A stretch of 64,000 bases of DNA, from assembly GCA_031556725.1 (NCBI GenBank), contig JAVBSL010000001.1, positions 1 through 64,000 on the forward strand, written 5' to 3'. The stretch comes from UBA935 sp031556725 (GTDB taxonomy: Bacteria > Bacillota > Clostridia > Lachnospirales > Lachnospiraceae). The translations under genes and the position numbers were made by a program. Positions 1 through 8,865 of this stretch are shown here, piece after piece. Position 1 is the first letter of the stretch. Every line of letters starts with the position of its first letter. The notes under the pieces were generated by a model, which saw only the letters and a program-made list of their open reading frames with translations, was not told the origin of the DNA and searched no databases.

Positions 1-17
1 AACAGTTTAAACAATAA

Positions 18-146
18 TCAATTCTGCTAGAGTGGGTACCGCTCTTAGGAGCGGTACTGACCGGCGGACTATTGGTATCCAAAGCCCGGATTGAGGATAT
101 CCATAAAATGGATTCGTGGTACGAATCTCGTGGAATAATCAATTAA
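18..146 (+). other. Possible C-terminal remnant of a small membrane protein
   Basis: An open frame follows an in-frame stop at 15-17 and ends at TAA 144-146. It encodes a hydrophobic stretch (WVPLLGAVLTGGLLV) followed by a short charged tail (KARIEDIHKMDSWYESRG). There is no ATG before the hydrophobic part and no ribosome binding site. The hydrophobic-then-charged pattern suggests the tail of a membrane protein rather than chance, but I do not recognise a family. It overlaps the 5' end of the truncated methyltransferase in another frame, so both may be debris from one rearrangement. The window edge prevents a firmer call. Confidence 0.2.
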
Positions 147-615
147 AGCGCTACATCAATTTGAAAATGAGTTTTTTGATATAATTTTTTGCCATAATGT
201 GTTAGAGTATGCACCAGAGCGGCAGGAGATTATGAAGGAATTCCAGCGGCTTATTAAGCCTGATGGGTTTCTTTCTGTCCTGAAACACAATACTAATGGA
301 AGAATAATGCAGATGGTAGTTTTATTGGATGAATTTAAACATGCAAATGATTTAATAGATGGAAAGGCTGGGGCTTCATCAAAATATGGAGTTATTAACT
401 ATTATGGCGATGAAGACTTGGTCAGATGGTCACCTGAATTTAAAATAGACAAAGTGTTAGGTATGAGAACCTTTTGGGACTTACAGCAAAATCAGGAAAA
501 ACATAGAGATAAGTGTTGGCAAGAAAAGATGATTAATATGGAATTAAGAGTATCAGTTATCCAAGAATTCCAAAATGTGGCTTTTTTTCATCATGTATTA
601 TTAGTTAAGAGATAA
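139..615 (+). pseudogene. 5'-truncated SAM-dependent methyltransferase remnant
   Basis: The reading frame is open from just after TAA 136-138 to the stop at 613-615. It matches the C-terminal half of a class I SAM-dependent methyltransferase of the CmoM/SmtA-like type. Visible are the post-motif strand FDIIFCHNVLEY, the LIKPDGFLSVLKHN strand and loop, and a C-terminal FFHHVLLVKR strand. The N-terminal half with the glycine-rich SAM-binding motif I is absent, and the sequence before about 139 is unrelated. A GTG at 199 could start translation, but it falls inside the catalytic core and has no ribosome binding site. I therefore call it a decayed fragment. The family is recognised with fair certainty; loss of function is inferred from the missing SAM site. 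Confidence 0.7.
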
Positions 616-648
616 ATTTCAACAAGAAATGCTGCGGAGGAACAGCTG

Positions 649-1758
649 ATGGAAAAATCAGGACAGATAAAAGTTATAATTACCGCAGTTGCAATATTGT
701 TAATTGCGATTATTATAGGAATCAACTTAAGAAAAGAAGCGGTTTCGGAGGAATCGTCAGGGTCGGAGCAGATCATACAGGATGCAGAAGGTCCGACAGA
801 GGAGATCCAGGCAGAAGAACTGACCGAAACGAGAAAAACTTTTTCCGTTGAAGCAAGTGCGGCAGACTTTTTGGGTAAACAGGAAGAAGCACTTTATGAA
901 GAGGCTTTCCGCTGTATGCGCAGTGAAAATGAATACACGTCCTATTATATAGAGGACGGTACGTTGTATATGGATGAAAATGTTTATACCGGAAAAGAAG
1001 ATTCGGATGGACTGGCTATTTATGAATGGCAAGGTGCCAGGAAGATTGCTGAGCAGGTAAGGTATGTAGATTATAACGGATACCTTTACACGAATAGTGC
1101 ACTCTATATTACAGTTGATGATGTGCTGCACGGAACCGGAGAATATCAGGATGTTTATATGGAGAATGTGAAATTTGCCCGTTGCTATGCCGGACAGATG
1201 CTGGCCTTGAAAAACGATGGTACGGTCTGGTGCAAAGGTTTGTCATACTCTCTTAGTGATGGCAGGGAACTGAGGTATAAAGGTTGGCAGCAGGTACTGT
1301 CGGATGTAAAGTATGCAACAGTCGGTCACTATCTTTATATGGCAATTGCCAAAGACGGTTCCCTGTATATGTGGGGAGACAACACTTTAGGGGAGTTTGG
1401 GGATGGTTCCCTGAAAACCGAAAAAGATTACGATTCGGAGGAGATAGTCCCTTTTCAGCAGGGATATCAGCTTAAATTTAAAACCGAAACATACTTCTAT
1501 CCGGAGCCGGTTAAAGTTGCCGATTATATTAAAATGGTATGGCAAGGCACGCCTGGTGAGCAGTATACAGCAAACAAATATGATCAGAAGGTACGTACTT
1601 TTATGCTGACTGAGGATGACCGCATGTATGTCTGCGGCGCAGAAGTGGGGAATGAAGAGCGGCATTTTGAGTATTTTGGGGAGCTTGGTTATGATGCTGC
1701 GGGGATGGGAGTTATCTGCACAAGCGACTTACACAAGGTTAGCTTTACACAGCCATAA
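649..1758 (+). CDS. Membrane-anchored RCC1-repeat protein
   Basis: This is a 369-residue protein with one N-terminal membrane segment (about residues 8-26) after a short positively charged start, then an acidic Glu/Ser-rich linker and a mostly beta domain. RCC1-type propeller repeats are visible: DGTVWCKG near residue 188 and DGSLYMWGDNTLGEFGDG near 236-253, with a degenerate copy (YVCGAEVGN, then YFGELGYD) near 327-349. Such domains fold as beta propellers and usually bind proteins or polysaccharide. The anchor implies an extracytoplasmic location. The ribosome binding site is GGAGG at 636-640. It lies 34 bases after the methyltransferase remnant. Partner and function are unknown; only about three blades are obvious, fewer than a classical seven-bladed RCC1. 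Confidence 0.75.
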   Translation: MEKSGQIKVIITAVAILLIAIIIGINLRKEAVSEESSGSEQIIQDAEGPTEEIQAEELTETRKTFSVEASAADFLGKQEEALYEEAFRCMRSENEYTSYYIEDGTLYMDENVYTGKEDSDGLAIYEWQGARKIAEQVRYVDYNGYLYTNSALYITVDDVLHGTGEYQDVYMENVKFARCYAGQMLALKNDGTVWCKGLSYSLSDGRELRYKGWQQVLSDVKYATVGHYLYMAIAKDGSLYMWGDNTLGEFGDGSLKTEKDYDSEEIVPFQQGYQLKFKTETYFYPEPVKVADYIKMVWQGTPGEQYTANKYDQKVRTFMLTEDDRMYVCGAEVGNEERHFEYFGELGYDAAGMGVICTSDLHKVSFTQP

Positions 1759-1792
1759 AATTGCATATTAGAAACGGAAAGGGATTTGGCAT

Positions 1793-2968
1793 ATGAAAAT
1801 ATCGAAAACATGTCAGGATAATATTCATAAATTCATCGAAAAAGAGATTGCCGAGGGAAAGCTGGCCGGCGCCAACCTTTCTCTAATCAAAGACGGCAAA
1901 GAGATATTCCATGGCGAATACGGCTATGCGGACCTGGAAAATAAAGTACCTGTGCAAAGGGATACGATCTTTAAGATGTACTCCATGACCAAGCCAATCA
2001 CTTCGGTGGCAGTCATGATGTTATTTGAACATGGGTTACTAAGCCTGAAAGATCAAGTTTCCATGTATCTGCCCGGCTTTGCCAAGCAGCAGGTAATAGA
2101 AAAGGGTGTTCTTACACCTGTTCATCGGGAGGTTACGATAGAGGACTTGCTCAATATGACCTCCGGCATGGTTTACCCCGATGCAGATGAAGCCGGTGAG
2201 CTTATGGGCCGTGTCTTTGAAAAGGCACTTGCCGCTGAAGAAGCCGGTAATCCTATCGGAACGGTAGAATTTGCAAATATGATGGGGACAGTTCCTTTGG
2301 CTTTCCAGCCGGGAGAAAAATGGCGCTATGGCACCAATGTGGATGTTTTGGGTGCTTTAGTAGAAGTGATATCAGGAAAAAACTTTGGTGATTTTTTGCA
2401 GGAAGAGTTATTTATTCCCTTAGAAATGACAGATACGGATTTTTATGTGCCGGCAGAAAAGCGGAATCGTTTTTCCAAATGCTATGAGATGGATTTGGAA
2501 AAAGGAACGGTTACTCCCTATCAGGATAAACATCTGATGATTCTGGACTTTAAGAAAATGCCGGCCTTCCAGTCAGGCGGGGCCGGGCTGGCTTCCACAC
2601 TTGTTGATTACGCCAAGTTTTCACAGATGCTTTTATCTGGCGGAACGGTTAACGGCAGACGGTATCTGGGCCGTAAGACCATTGAGTTTATGATACAGAA
2701 TAAATTAACCCCGGCACAGCTTGCCTATGCCGACTGGGACGAACTGCAGGGCTATGGTTATGGCTGTTGTATGCGTGTCCTGATGGATGTGGGGAAAGCC
2801 GGTCACAACGGCAGTATCGGCGAATATGGCTGGGGTGGCTGGATGGGTACCTATGTAGCCATGGATCCGGTTGAAAATCTGATCTTTCTATTAGGTATCC
2901 AACGTTTAGGTGTTGACGGCAGCCGCTTTACCCGGGTGTTGAAGACGTTGGCCTATAGTGCCCTCTAA
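1793..2968 (+). CDS. Serine hydrolase, beta-lactamase/class C PBP-like (esterase EstB type)
   Basis: This 391-residue protein of the Beta-lactamase (PF00144) superfamily has the SxxK catalytic motif as S64-M-T-K67, the second-motif tyrosine in YGTN at Y179, and a C-terminal HNGSIGEYGWGG segment (from H338) in place of the KTG box. That combination fits the esterase / D-alanyl carboxypeptidase-like branch, not true beta-lactamases. No signal peptide is visible, so it is probably cytoplasmic, which argues against a cell-wall role. The ribosome binding site is a GGAAAGGGA stretch just before the ATG. A MATE exporter gene follows after 18 bases and they are probably co-transcribed. The substrate cannot be told from sequence. 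Confidence 0.85.
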   Translation: MKISKTCQDNIHKFIEKEIAEGKLAGANLSLIKDGKEIFHGEYGYADLENKVPVQRDTIFKMYSMTKPITSVAVMMLFEHGLLSLKDQVSMYLPGFAKQQVIEKGVLTPVHREVTIEDLLNMTSGMVYPDADEAGELMGRVFEKALAAEEAGNPIGTVEFANMMGTVPLAFQPGEKWRYGTNVDVLGALVEVISGKNFGDFLQEELFIPLEMTDTDFYVPAEKRNRFSKCYEMDLEKGTVTPYQDKHLMILDFKKMPAFQSGGAGLASTLVDYAKFSQMLLSGGTVNGRRYLGRKTIEFMIQNKLTPAQLAYADWDELQGYGYGCCMRVLMDVGKAGHNGSIGEYGWGGWMGTYVAMDPVENLIFLLGIQRLGVDGSRFTRVLKTLAYSAL

Positions 2969-2986
2969 AAACAGTAAGGAGCAATC

Positions 2987-4363
2987 ATGCAAGCGCAAGC
3001 TAAGAATAAAAGCGGATTTTATAGTAAAATATTTAAACTGGTATTGCCTATCGTTATTCAGAACTTATTGAGTGCGACCATAAGCTCTGCCGATGTTGTC
3101 ATGCTTAATTATGTGGGACAGTCTTCTATCTCGGCAGTGTCCCTGGCCACCCAATATGCCAGTATTCTGTTTATGGTCTATTACGGCCTGGGTACCGGAG
3201 CAACGATGCTGTGTGCCCAATATTTCGGTAAGGGGGATATGCGGGCCATTGAGGTAGTGGAAGGCATAGCGTTACGTTTTTCAATTACCATATCAGTGGT
3301 TTTTGCAGCATTAGCTGCTACGATTCCCCATCTGATGATGAAGGTTTTCACCAATGATCTGGAACTCATTGCGATTGGTGCGTCTTACCTTAGATTTGTC
3401 AGTATCAGCTATTTGTGTTGGGGAGTCATCGAAATATATCTGGCGGTTCTGCGGAGTATCGGCCGGGTTGCCATTAGCACCATGTTAAATTTTATTGCCT
3501 TCGGGCTTAATATTTTCTTGAATGCGGTATTTATTTTCGGATTATTCGGAGCACCCAAACTGGGAGCTATGGGTGTAGCCATAGCCACTTCCTTGTCACG
3601 GGTGGTAGAACTGATCGGTTGTTTTGTTGTTTCGGCATTGAGTAAAGACATCCGGCTTAATTTCAAATTTATGTTTATCCGCAACAAGCTTTTATTTAAA
3701 GATTTCATGCGTCTGTCGTTGCCGGCTCTTGGTAATGATGTTGCGTGGGGAGTGGCATTTTCCATGTATGCGGTAATTATCGGTCATATGGGTTCTGATG
3801 CGGTAGCAGCTAATTCCCTGGTTACGGTAGTTCGTAATTTCGGAACAATCCTCTGCTTTGGTATTGCCAGTGCCGGCGGAATATTACTGGGCAAAGTAAT
3901 CGGTGAAAATCATCTGGAGGAAGCCCGGGCGGATGCCAGGAAGTTAATGAAGCTGACGGTATTAAGCGGGGCGATAGGAGGCCTTATTATATTGGCAGCG
4001 ACACCTTTGGTATTAAGATATGCAACCCTTTCGGACACTTCCATGCACTACTTGAAATATATGCTTCTCATCAATACCTATTATGTTATGGGAGCAGCGG
4101 TAAATACGACCTTGATTGCCGGGGTGTTCCGGGCCGGCGGCGACAGCCGCTTTGGGTTTATCTGCGATACCATCGATATGTGGTGTTATGCCGTCCCATT
4201 AGGATTTCTGGCTGCCTTTGTCTTTAAGCTGCCGGTACTGTGGGTTTATTTCCTGCTTTGTACCGATGAGTTTGTGAAATGGCCATGGGTAATCAAGCAT
4301 TATAAGAGTGGGAAGTGGCTGAAGAACATTACCAGAGACAACCTGTTTGATGATGTGACATAA
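2987..4363 (+). CDS. MATE family efflux transporter
   Basis: This 458-residue polytopic protein has about twelve hydrophobic segments in two related halves, typical length for the MatE family (PF01554). The N-terminal half begins with a KLVLPIVIQNLLS segment and continues with MLNYVGQSSISAVSLA, which match the conserved first helices of the family. MATE proteins export cationic drugs or metabolites by Na+ or H+ antiport across the cytoplasmic membrane. The start is preceded by AAGGAGC at 2976-2982. It sits between the serine hydrolase and an unknown membrane protein with very short gaps, suggesting one transcript. The substrate is not predictable. Confidence 0.92.
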   Translation: MQAQAKNKSGFYSKIFKLVLPIVIQNLLSATISSADVVMLNYVGQSSISAVSLATQYASILFMVYYGLGTGATMLCAQYFGKGDMRAIEVVEGIALRFSITISVVFAALAATIPHLMMKVFTNDLELIAIGASYLRFVSISYLCWGVIEIYLAVLRSIGRVAISTMLNFIAFGLNIFLNAVFIFGLFGAPKLGAMGVAIATSLSRVVELIGCFVVSALSKDIRLNFKFMFIRNKLLFKDFMRLSLPALGNDVAWGVAFSMYAVIIGHMGSDAVAANSLVTVVRNFGTILCFGIASAGGILLGKVIGENHLEEARADARKLMKLTVLSGAIGGLIILAATPLVLRYATLSDTSMHYLKYMLLINTYYVMGAAVNTTLIAGVFRAGGDSRFGFICDTIDMWCYAVPLGFLAAFVFKLPVLWVYFLLCTDEFVKWPWVIKHYKSGKWLKNITRDNLFDDVT

Positions 4364-4376
4364 GCGGGGATAAAAA

Positions 4377-5831
4377 ATGTACGAACCATATGAAATGAAT
4401 GAAAAAGAAAAGAAGATACCGAAAGAAATACAGATTAGTCTGGGGATAGCCATTTCCTGCCTGCTGTCATCTTTATTTCTTCTTTTATTTAACAATATCA
4501 TGAATCCGGAAGGAATCTATCTTCGAACATGGGCGGGGCTGTTGGGCCGAGGAATCAGTTGTCTGGGTCTGCCGGCTTCGATCGGCATCTGTGTTTGGCA
4601 GGTTTTCCGATATAAAGAGAAAGCGGGTAAAATCCGGAAGGGAAGCACAGCAGTTGCAGTCGGAAAGCTGGTTTTTCTGACAGTTTATATTATAATCTTA
4701 ATCGCTATGACCTTCTTCATGATCGTGTCGCTGTTATTTGCAGAAAAGGAAACAAAAGCGGCGAACGGATTTCTTGCGGGTGACATGGTATATTATGAAG
4801 AGTACACATGGCTGCTGAAAAAGCGCTATGTTCCGACCTTTGAATGGGTAAGCCGGGAGATGGAGAAGCAGTATCAGATAACGGTAGAAAATGCAGAAGG
4901 AAATAGCCCGCAAACAGGATTCCAGAAATATACCTTACAAACGGAAGGGGAAGATGGGTTATTGACATTTCATGTTTACCCCGGTCCTTTTCTTGATTTT
5001 CCCAATGATTATATACAGGTAAAGGCCAATCAGATCATCCGTGCCAAAGCCGGTGAAATATGTCCCACCAGACCCCTTACCGATTTGCGGGAAGAGGGGT
5101 TTATCAGAGCCCAAAAGGTTACGGGGATATCCCTCCCCTGTTATGGCCGGAAGGATGTAGAGGAATGTTCACGGATTGCCGCAGAGCTGGTCAATGAAGT
5201 GCAAAAAGATCCTTTGTTTAAAGAAGAAGGTGCCAAGCTTGTAGTGGAATGCCAGGGGGGTGACTATTATGGGAAAAATATTGTTATTCCCATAGGGAAA
5301 TACGGGAATAACGATAAGTATACGGACTGGAGCATTATCTGTTTAAGTCTGTTGGAAAATTATGAAAAGCATGAAAAACAAGATATAAATGAAGAGGTAA
5401 ATGACCCCGATGCGGAAGAGACGCTTAAGGGGGAAAATTATGAAGAGTCGGCTTTTTATATTGAGGGGGCCTATAAAGCCTTATATGAAAAGCTGTTTGC
5501 CCCGGAAGGCTATTATTATGAAACAAGTTACAATGCCAAAGGCAATTTTTATGCATACCTGGCTACAGGCGGCGGAATGTTGGAAAGTACCGAAGGTACC
5601 TTCAAAACGGTGGAGACAGTAGTTTATGACAGAATATCTAAAAATGAAAAGTGTCATTTGTTTGTCCATTATATAGATTATTACCGGGATGGGGAGCAAA
5701 CCGTTTACACCACAAAAATAGTCAATATGTATGCTGTTGACATGGGAACCGGCGAGGTATATATATCGGATCGTCATGCCTGGGCAGATGTGGGGACAAA
5801 GGAATACTGTGAGGCAACCGGAGAGCCTTAA
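4377..5831 (+). CDS. Unknown membrane protein with large C-terminal extracytoplasmic domain
   Basis: This 484-residue protein is not a family I recognise. It has three hydrophobic segments near residues 18-38, 52-75 and 98-122, followed by about 360 mostly soluble, acidic residues rich in Tyr, Glu and Asp. A YYEEYTWLLKKRY segment opens the soluble part. The topology suggests a membrane anchor with a C-terminal domain outside the cell. The ATG is 13 bases after the MATE stop, with GGGGA upstream, so translation is probably coupled. It ends before a strong hairpin at 5840-5874, which would close the 0.6-5.8 kb gene group. No catalytic motif is visible. Confidence 0.7.
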   Translation: MYEPYEMNEKEKKIPKEIQISLGIAISCLLSSLFLLLFNNIMNPEGIYLRTWAGLLGRGISCLGLPASIGICVWQVFRYKEKAGKIRKGSTAVAVGKLVFLTVYIIILIAMTFFMIVSLLFAEKETKAANGFLAGDMVYYEEYTWLLKKRYVPTFEWVSREMEKQYQITVENAEGNSPQTGFQKYTLQTEGEDGLLTFHVYPGPFLDFPNDYIQVKANQIIRAKAGEICPTRPLTDLREEGFIRAQKVTGISLPCYGRKDVEECSRIAAELVNEVQKDPLFKEEGAKLVVECQGGDYYGKNIVIPIGKYGNNDKYTDWSIICLSLLENYEKHEKQDINEEVNDPDAEETLKGENYEESAFYIEGAYKALYEKLFAPEGYYYETSYNAKGNFYAYLATGGGMLESTEGTFKTVETVVYDRISKNEKCHLFVHYIDYYRDGEQTVYTTKIVNMYAVDMGTGEVYISDRHAWADVGTKEYCEATGEP

Positions 5832-5839
5832 AAGAGAAG

Positions 5840-5874
5840 GAGAGCAGAACTGAAAGAAGGATGGTTCTGCTCTC
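5840..5874. terminator. Bidirectional intrinsic terminator candidate
   Basis: An 11-bp perfect stem (GAGAGCAGAAC at 5840-5850 with GTTCTGCTCTC at 5864-5874) lies between two convergent genes. The leftward tail reads CTTCTCTTTT, the rightward tail TTAAATAAATTA, so it is better for leftward transcripts but probably serves both. Confidence 0.7.
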
Positions 5875-5883
5875 TTAAATAAA

Positions 5884-8505
5884 TTAGTGATTTTTGGCCT
5901 TGATGATACGCCATATTGATTTGATGATCTCCGACAACAGGACAACACTGCCCGATACTCCGAATATTTTTAGCCACATCATCATTGGCAGTGGGATGGT
6001 GCCGAAAAAGGCTTCGGCAAACTGAATAATGATTATCTGCAAAAGGAAGGTAACGGATATCACCACCAGCATCAATTTATTTTTCAACAGGTTTTTAAAG
6101 ATACTGACTTCATGTAATTCCCGGCAGTTAAAGGCATTGAACAGCTGGAATAAGGCAAACAGTGTAAACAATACTGTGGGGACCTGTTCCGCTGCAGCAC
6201 CCAGGAAATTCACTGTATACTGCAGCAGAAAGACAATGGAGATATACAGGCCGGTTATGCCGATTTTGATAAGCATCGTTTTAGAGAGAATATTATCACT
6301 TCGCTTTACCGGCTGCTGCTTCATCAAATCATCGGTAATCGGTTCCAACCCCAGAGTCAGAGCCGGGGGCCCATCCATAATGATGTTGATCCACAATAAC
6401 TGCAGGGCGGTAAAGGGAGATTCAAATCCCATTAAAATGGAGGTCAGTACCACAATAACGGAGGACACATTGACGGTAAGCTGAAAGCTGATAAATCTTT
6501 TGAAGTTTTCATAGATTCCCCGCCCCCAGCGGATTGCTTTAACAATGGTGGCAAAGGAGTCGTCCAGCAAGACCATGTCGCTGGCTTCCTTGGAGACTTC
6601 GGTACCGGAAATTCCCATGGCAATACCCACATCGGCGTTTTTTAAGGCCGGGGCATCGTTGATGCCGTCACCGGTTACCGCCACCACATTACCCTGTGAT
6701 TTTAGCAGCTTAACCACCCGCATTTTAACGGTAGGTGTACTGCGGGCGATGACACTGATCTGAGGCAGCATTTTTAAAAGTTCTTCATCGGAAAGATGTT
6801 CAATATCCCTTGCTTCCACGGCCAGATGTTCCTCGTCTAACAGATGCAGCCGGTCGGCAATGGCGGTAGCGGTGTTAATATTATCACCGGTGAGAATCTT
6901 CAGGGATACACCGGCGACCCGGCAGTTTTCCACAGCTTCATAGACATCGGAGCGAAGGGGGTCAGCAATGGCGACAAAGCCGTCAAAGTGCATATGACTT
7001 TCCACTTCTTTTTCCATCAGGGAAGGACATTGATCACAACCCGGGCATTGCTCCAGAGAGCGATGGGCAAAGGCAATAACACGGCAGGCTTTTCTTTGAT
7101 ATTCTTCCATCTGAGCTTCGATAGCTTTTTGCTCAGCATTGCTCAAATCGCAGGAGCGGAATATTTTTTCCGGGCTGCCCTTGGTATAGGCAATACAGTT
7201 GCCGGTGTCCCGGGTAATGGTGGTCATATCCTTTTCCTCCGAGGAAAAAGGGAAAACGCTTCTTAAATCAGCCTCATGGCGATAGTTGCGATAGTCAAAG
7301 CCGGATTCTCCGGCCGCCACCAGCAGAGCACATTCGGTGGGATTGCCGATAAAGGTGCCGTCGACCCCCAACTCGGCAGTACTGTTGACACAAATGTTAT
7401 ATAAAATAGCCGGATCTTTAATGCCGCCAATGACGGTCATTTTATTTTCCGTCAGGGTACCGGTTTTATCTGAACAGATGACATTAATACAGCCCACTGT
7501 TTCAGAAGCGATCATCTTTTTCACCAGGGCGTTGTGTTTAGAGAGCTTAATAATATTAATGGACAGCGAGACTGCCACAATGGTCGGCAGGCCTTCCGGT
7601 ACGGCGGCCACGATCAGGACAATACTGGTGACAAAAGCTTCCATGATTTCTTCAAATACCAGTCCGTCATGTAAGGCAAAGGATATTAGCTGGGTAATAA
7701 ATACAATAGCGGCGGCAATGACACCGAAAACGGTGATGGTTTTGCCCAGCCGTGACAGTTTTTCCTGCAGCGGAGTAGAAGTCCGGTCAGCAGTAGTAAG
7801 TTCCTGCGCAACCTGGCCGAATTCGGTATGATTGCCCACAGCGGTAACCACCATTTTCCCGAAGCCACTGGTAATATAGGTGCCGGAATACAGCATATTG
7901 TGACGCTCGGCAACGGGTGTTTTTTCATCAGTAATTACATAGTCAGCATCTTTTTCGGCCGGAAGGCTTTCGCCGGTAAGAGCCGATTCATCAGCAGCAA
8001 TTCCCATACTTTCCAGTAATCGGCCATCGGCAGGGAGCTTGTCACCGGTGGCAAGCAGCAGAATATCACCTACCACAATGTCTTTTTGATTCAGCATCAC
8101 CGTACTGCCATCGCGCAGCACCTTCACGGTAATATCCTGATTAATCCGGTTCAGAGCTTCAAAAGCTTTGGCACTTTTACCTTCCATTACTACAGTAATG
8201 ACCACAGACAGCGAAATTGCGACAAAAATACCGATACATTCCAGGAAATCTGCTTCACCGCCGGTGGCTGAACGAATAATATTTACCGTCAGGGCAATGA
8301 AACCGGCTGCGATCAGCATGATTATCATGGGTTCGGTGGCAGCATTCCAAAGGCGCTTGGGTAAAGATTCTGATTTGGCTTTGCGTAAAGTGTTGGTGCC
8401 GTGTTTTTTGGCACTTTCATCAGCCTGTGATGTAGTTAATCCATTCTCAGGATTGGTCCCCAGTTTAATAATCAGGTTTTGTCTGGTTTCTAAAAAAAAT
8501 TTCAT
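5884..8505 (-). CDS. P-type cation-transporting ATPase (type II, probable Mn2+ or Ca2+ exporter)
   Basis: This 873-residue P-type ATPase has an N-terminal cation ATPase domain, an E1-E2 actuator loop with TGES near residue 170, the PEGLP motif in membrane helix 4, the phosphorylated Asp in DKTGT (D346), and the GDGINDAPALK hinge near 613. Four more membrane helices form the C-terminus. PEGLP and overall length place it in the SERCA/PMR1-like type II group, usually annotated as Ca2+ transporters. The yybP-ykoY-type riboswitch and terminator directly upstream on the same strand argue that the physiological cargo is Mn2+, as for Lactococcus YoaB. The start has GGAGGAATTGAAATG spacing. Cargo assignment is inference from the regulator. 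Confidence 0.93.
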   Translation of the reverse strand: MKFFLETRQNLIIKLGTNPENGLTTSQADESAKKHGTNTLRKAKSESLPKRLWNAATEPMIIMLIAAGFIALTVNIIRSATGGEADFLECIGIFVAISLSVVITVVMEGKSAKAFEALNRINQDITVKVLRDGSTVMLNQKDIVVGDILLLATGDKLPADGRLLESMGIAADESALTGESLPAEKDADYVITDEKTPVAERHNMLYSGTYITSGFGKMVVTAVGNHTEFGQVAQELTTADRTSTPLQEKLSRLGKTITVFGVIAAAIVFITQLISFALHDGLVFEEIMEAFVTSIVLIVAAVPEGLPTIVAVSLSINIIKLSKHNALVKKMIASETVGCINVICSDKTGTLTENKMTVIGGIKDPAILYNICVNSTAELGVDGTFIGNPTECALLVAAGESGFDYRNYRHEADLRSVFPFSSEEKDMTTITRDTGNCIAYTKGSPEKIFRSCDLSNAEQKAIEAQMEEYQRKACRVIAFAHRSLEQCPGCDQCPSLMEKEVESHMHFDGFVAIADPLRSDVYEAVENCRVAGVSLKILTGDNINTATAIADRLHLLDEEHLAVEARDIEHLSDEELLKMLPQISVIARSTPTVKMRVVKLLKSQGNVVAVTGDGINDAPALKNADVGIAMGISGTEVSKEASDMVLLDDSFATIVKAIRWGRGIYENFKRFISFQLTVNVSSVIVVLTSILMGFESPFTALQLLWINIIMDGPPALTLGLEPITDDLMKQQPVKRSDNILSKTMLIKIGITGLYISIVFLLQYTVNFLGAAAEQVPTVLFTLFALFQLFNAFNCRELHEVSIFKNLLKNKLMLVVISVTFLLQIIIIQFAEAFFGTIPLPMMMWLKIFGVSGSVVLLSEIIKSIWRIIKAKNH

Positions 8506-8533
8506 TTCAATTCCTCCTTGTCTTAAATAACAG

Positions 8534-8573
8534 AAAAACTCAGGTACGACTTAAGCACTGTACCTGAGTTTTT
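8534..8573 (-). terminator. Riboswitch expression-platform terminator
   Basis: On the minus strand AAAAACTCAGGTAC (8573-8560) pairs with GTACCTGAGTTTTT (8547-8534), giving a strong stem ending in a run of U between the aptamer and the ATPase start. This is the layout of a transcriptional ON switch in which metal binding prevents termination. Confidence 0.8.
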
Positions 8574-8608
8574 GTAAAAAAAACACATGCACGACCACTT
8601 AGCCATAC

Positions 8609-8708
8609 ATGAGTCTCATTATTTAAGGCAAGCCAGATTACTAAATCAGTAAACCGATAGTAATCAGTATGTTGACTTGTCACGCAAATGCGCCAATTAC
8701 TCCCTCAC
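8609..8708 (-). promoter_or_regulatory. yybP-ykoY family (Mn2+) riboswitch aptamer
   Basis: The 360-base gap between the ATPase and the ACT gene holds a structured leader read leftward. A P1 helix can form between GUGAG (8708-8704) and CUCAU (8613-8609). Next to P1 is GGGAGUA, the conserved 5' box of yybP-ykoY RNAs, followed by a GUCAACAUACUGAUUAC-like segment, a helix ACUGAUUA/UAGUAAU, and a GCC..AUGAGAC 3' part. The terminator at 8534-8573 follows. Known members bind Mn2+ and control MntP, YoaB-type P-type ATPases and related exporters. I identified this by consensus boxes and gene context, without a covariance model, so boundaries are approximate. Confidence 0.7.
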
Positions 8709-8728
8709 GAGTTATTCTGTTGGATTTG

Positions 8729-8758
8729 AGCATAACATAGCAGGTTATGGAATGTCAA
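8729..8758 (-). promoter_or_regulatory. Sigma-A promoter of the riboswitch-ATPase transcript
   Basis: On the minus strand a perfect -35 TTGACA (8758-8753) is separated by 18 bases from -10 TATGCT (8734-8729), which carries an upstream TG extended -10 motif. Transcription would start about 15 bases before the P1 helix of the riboswitch. Confidence 0.75.
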
Positions 8759-8865
8759 ACAAAAAAACAATTAAAAAATTATTAAATCGAGTCCTGCGGG
8801 CCGCTTTGCGTTCAGTTGTGGCGACAATTGCTTATTGCTTTACAAAAAGGGAGGGCATTTGTATA

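Noticed and set aside
6029..8530. Several open frames of 60-164 residues on the plus strand across the P-type ATPase
   Set aside because: They are shadows of the conserved minus-strand ATPase; no start context and no family features.
8677..8865. Longer start for the ACT-domain protein
   Set aside because: The extension runs through the riboswitch and promoter of the divergent gene, lacks a ribosome binding site and has no domain features; ATG 8866 has GGGAGGG upstream.
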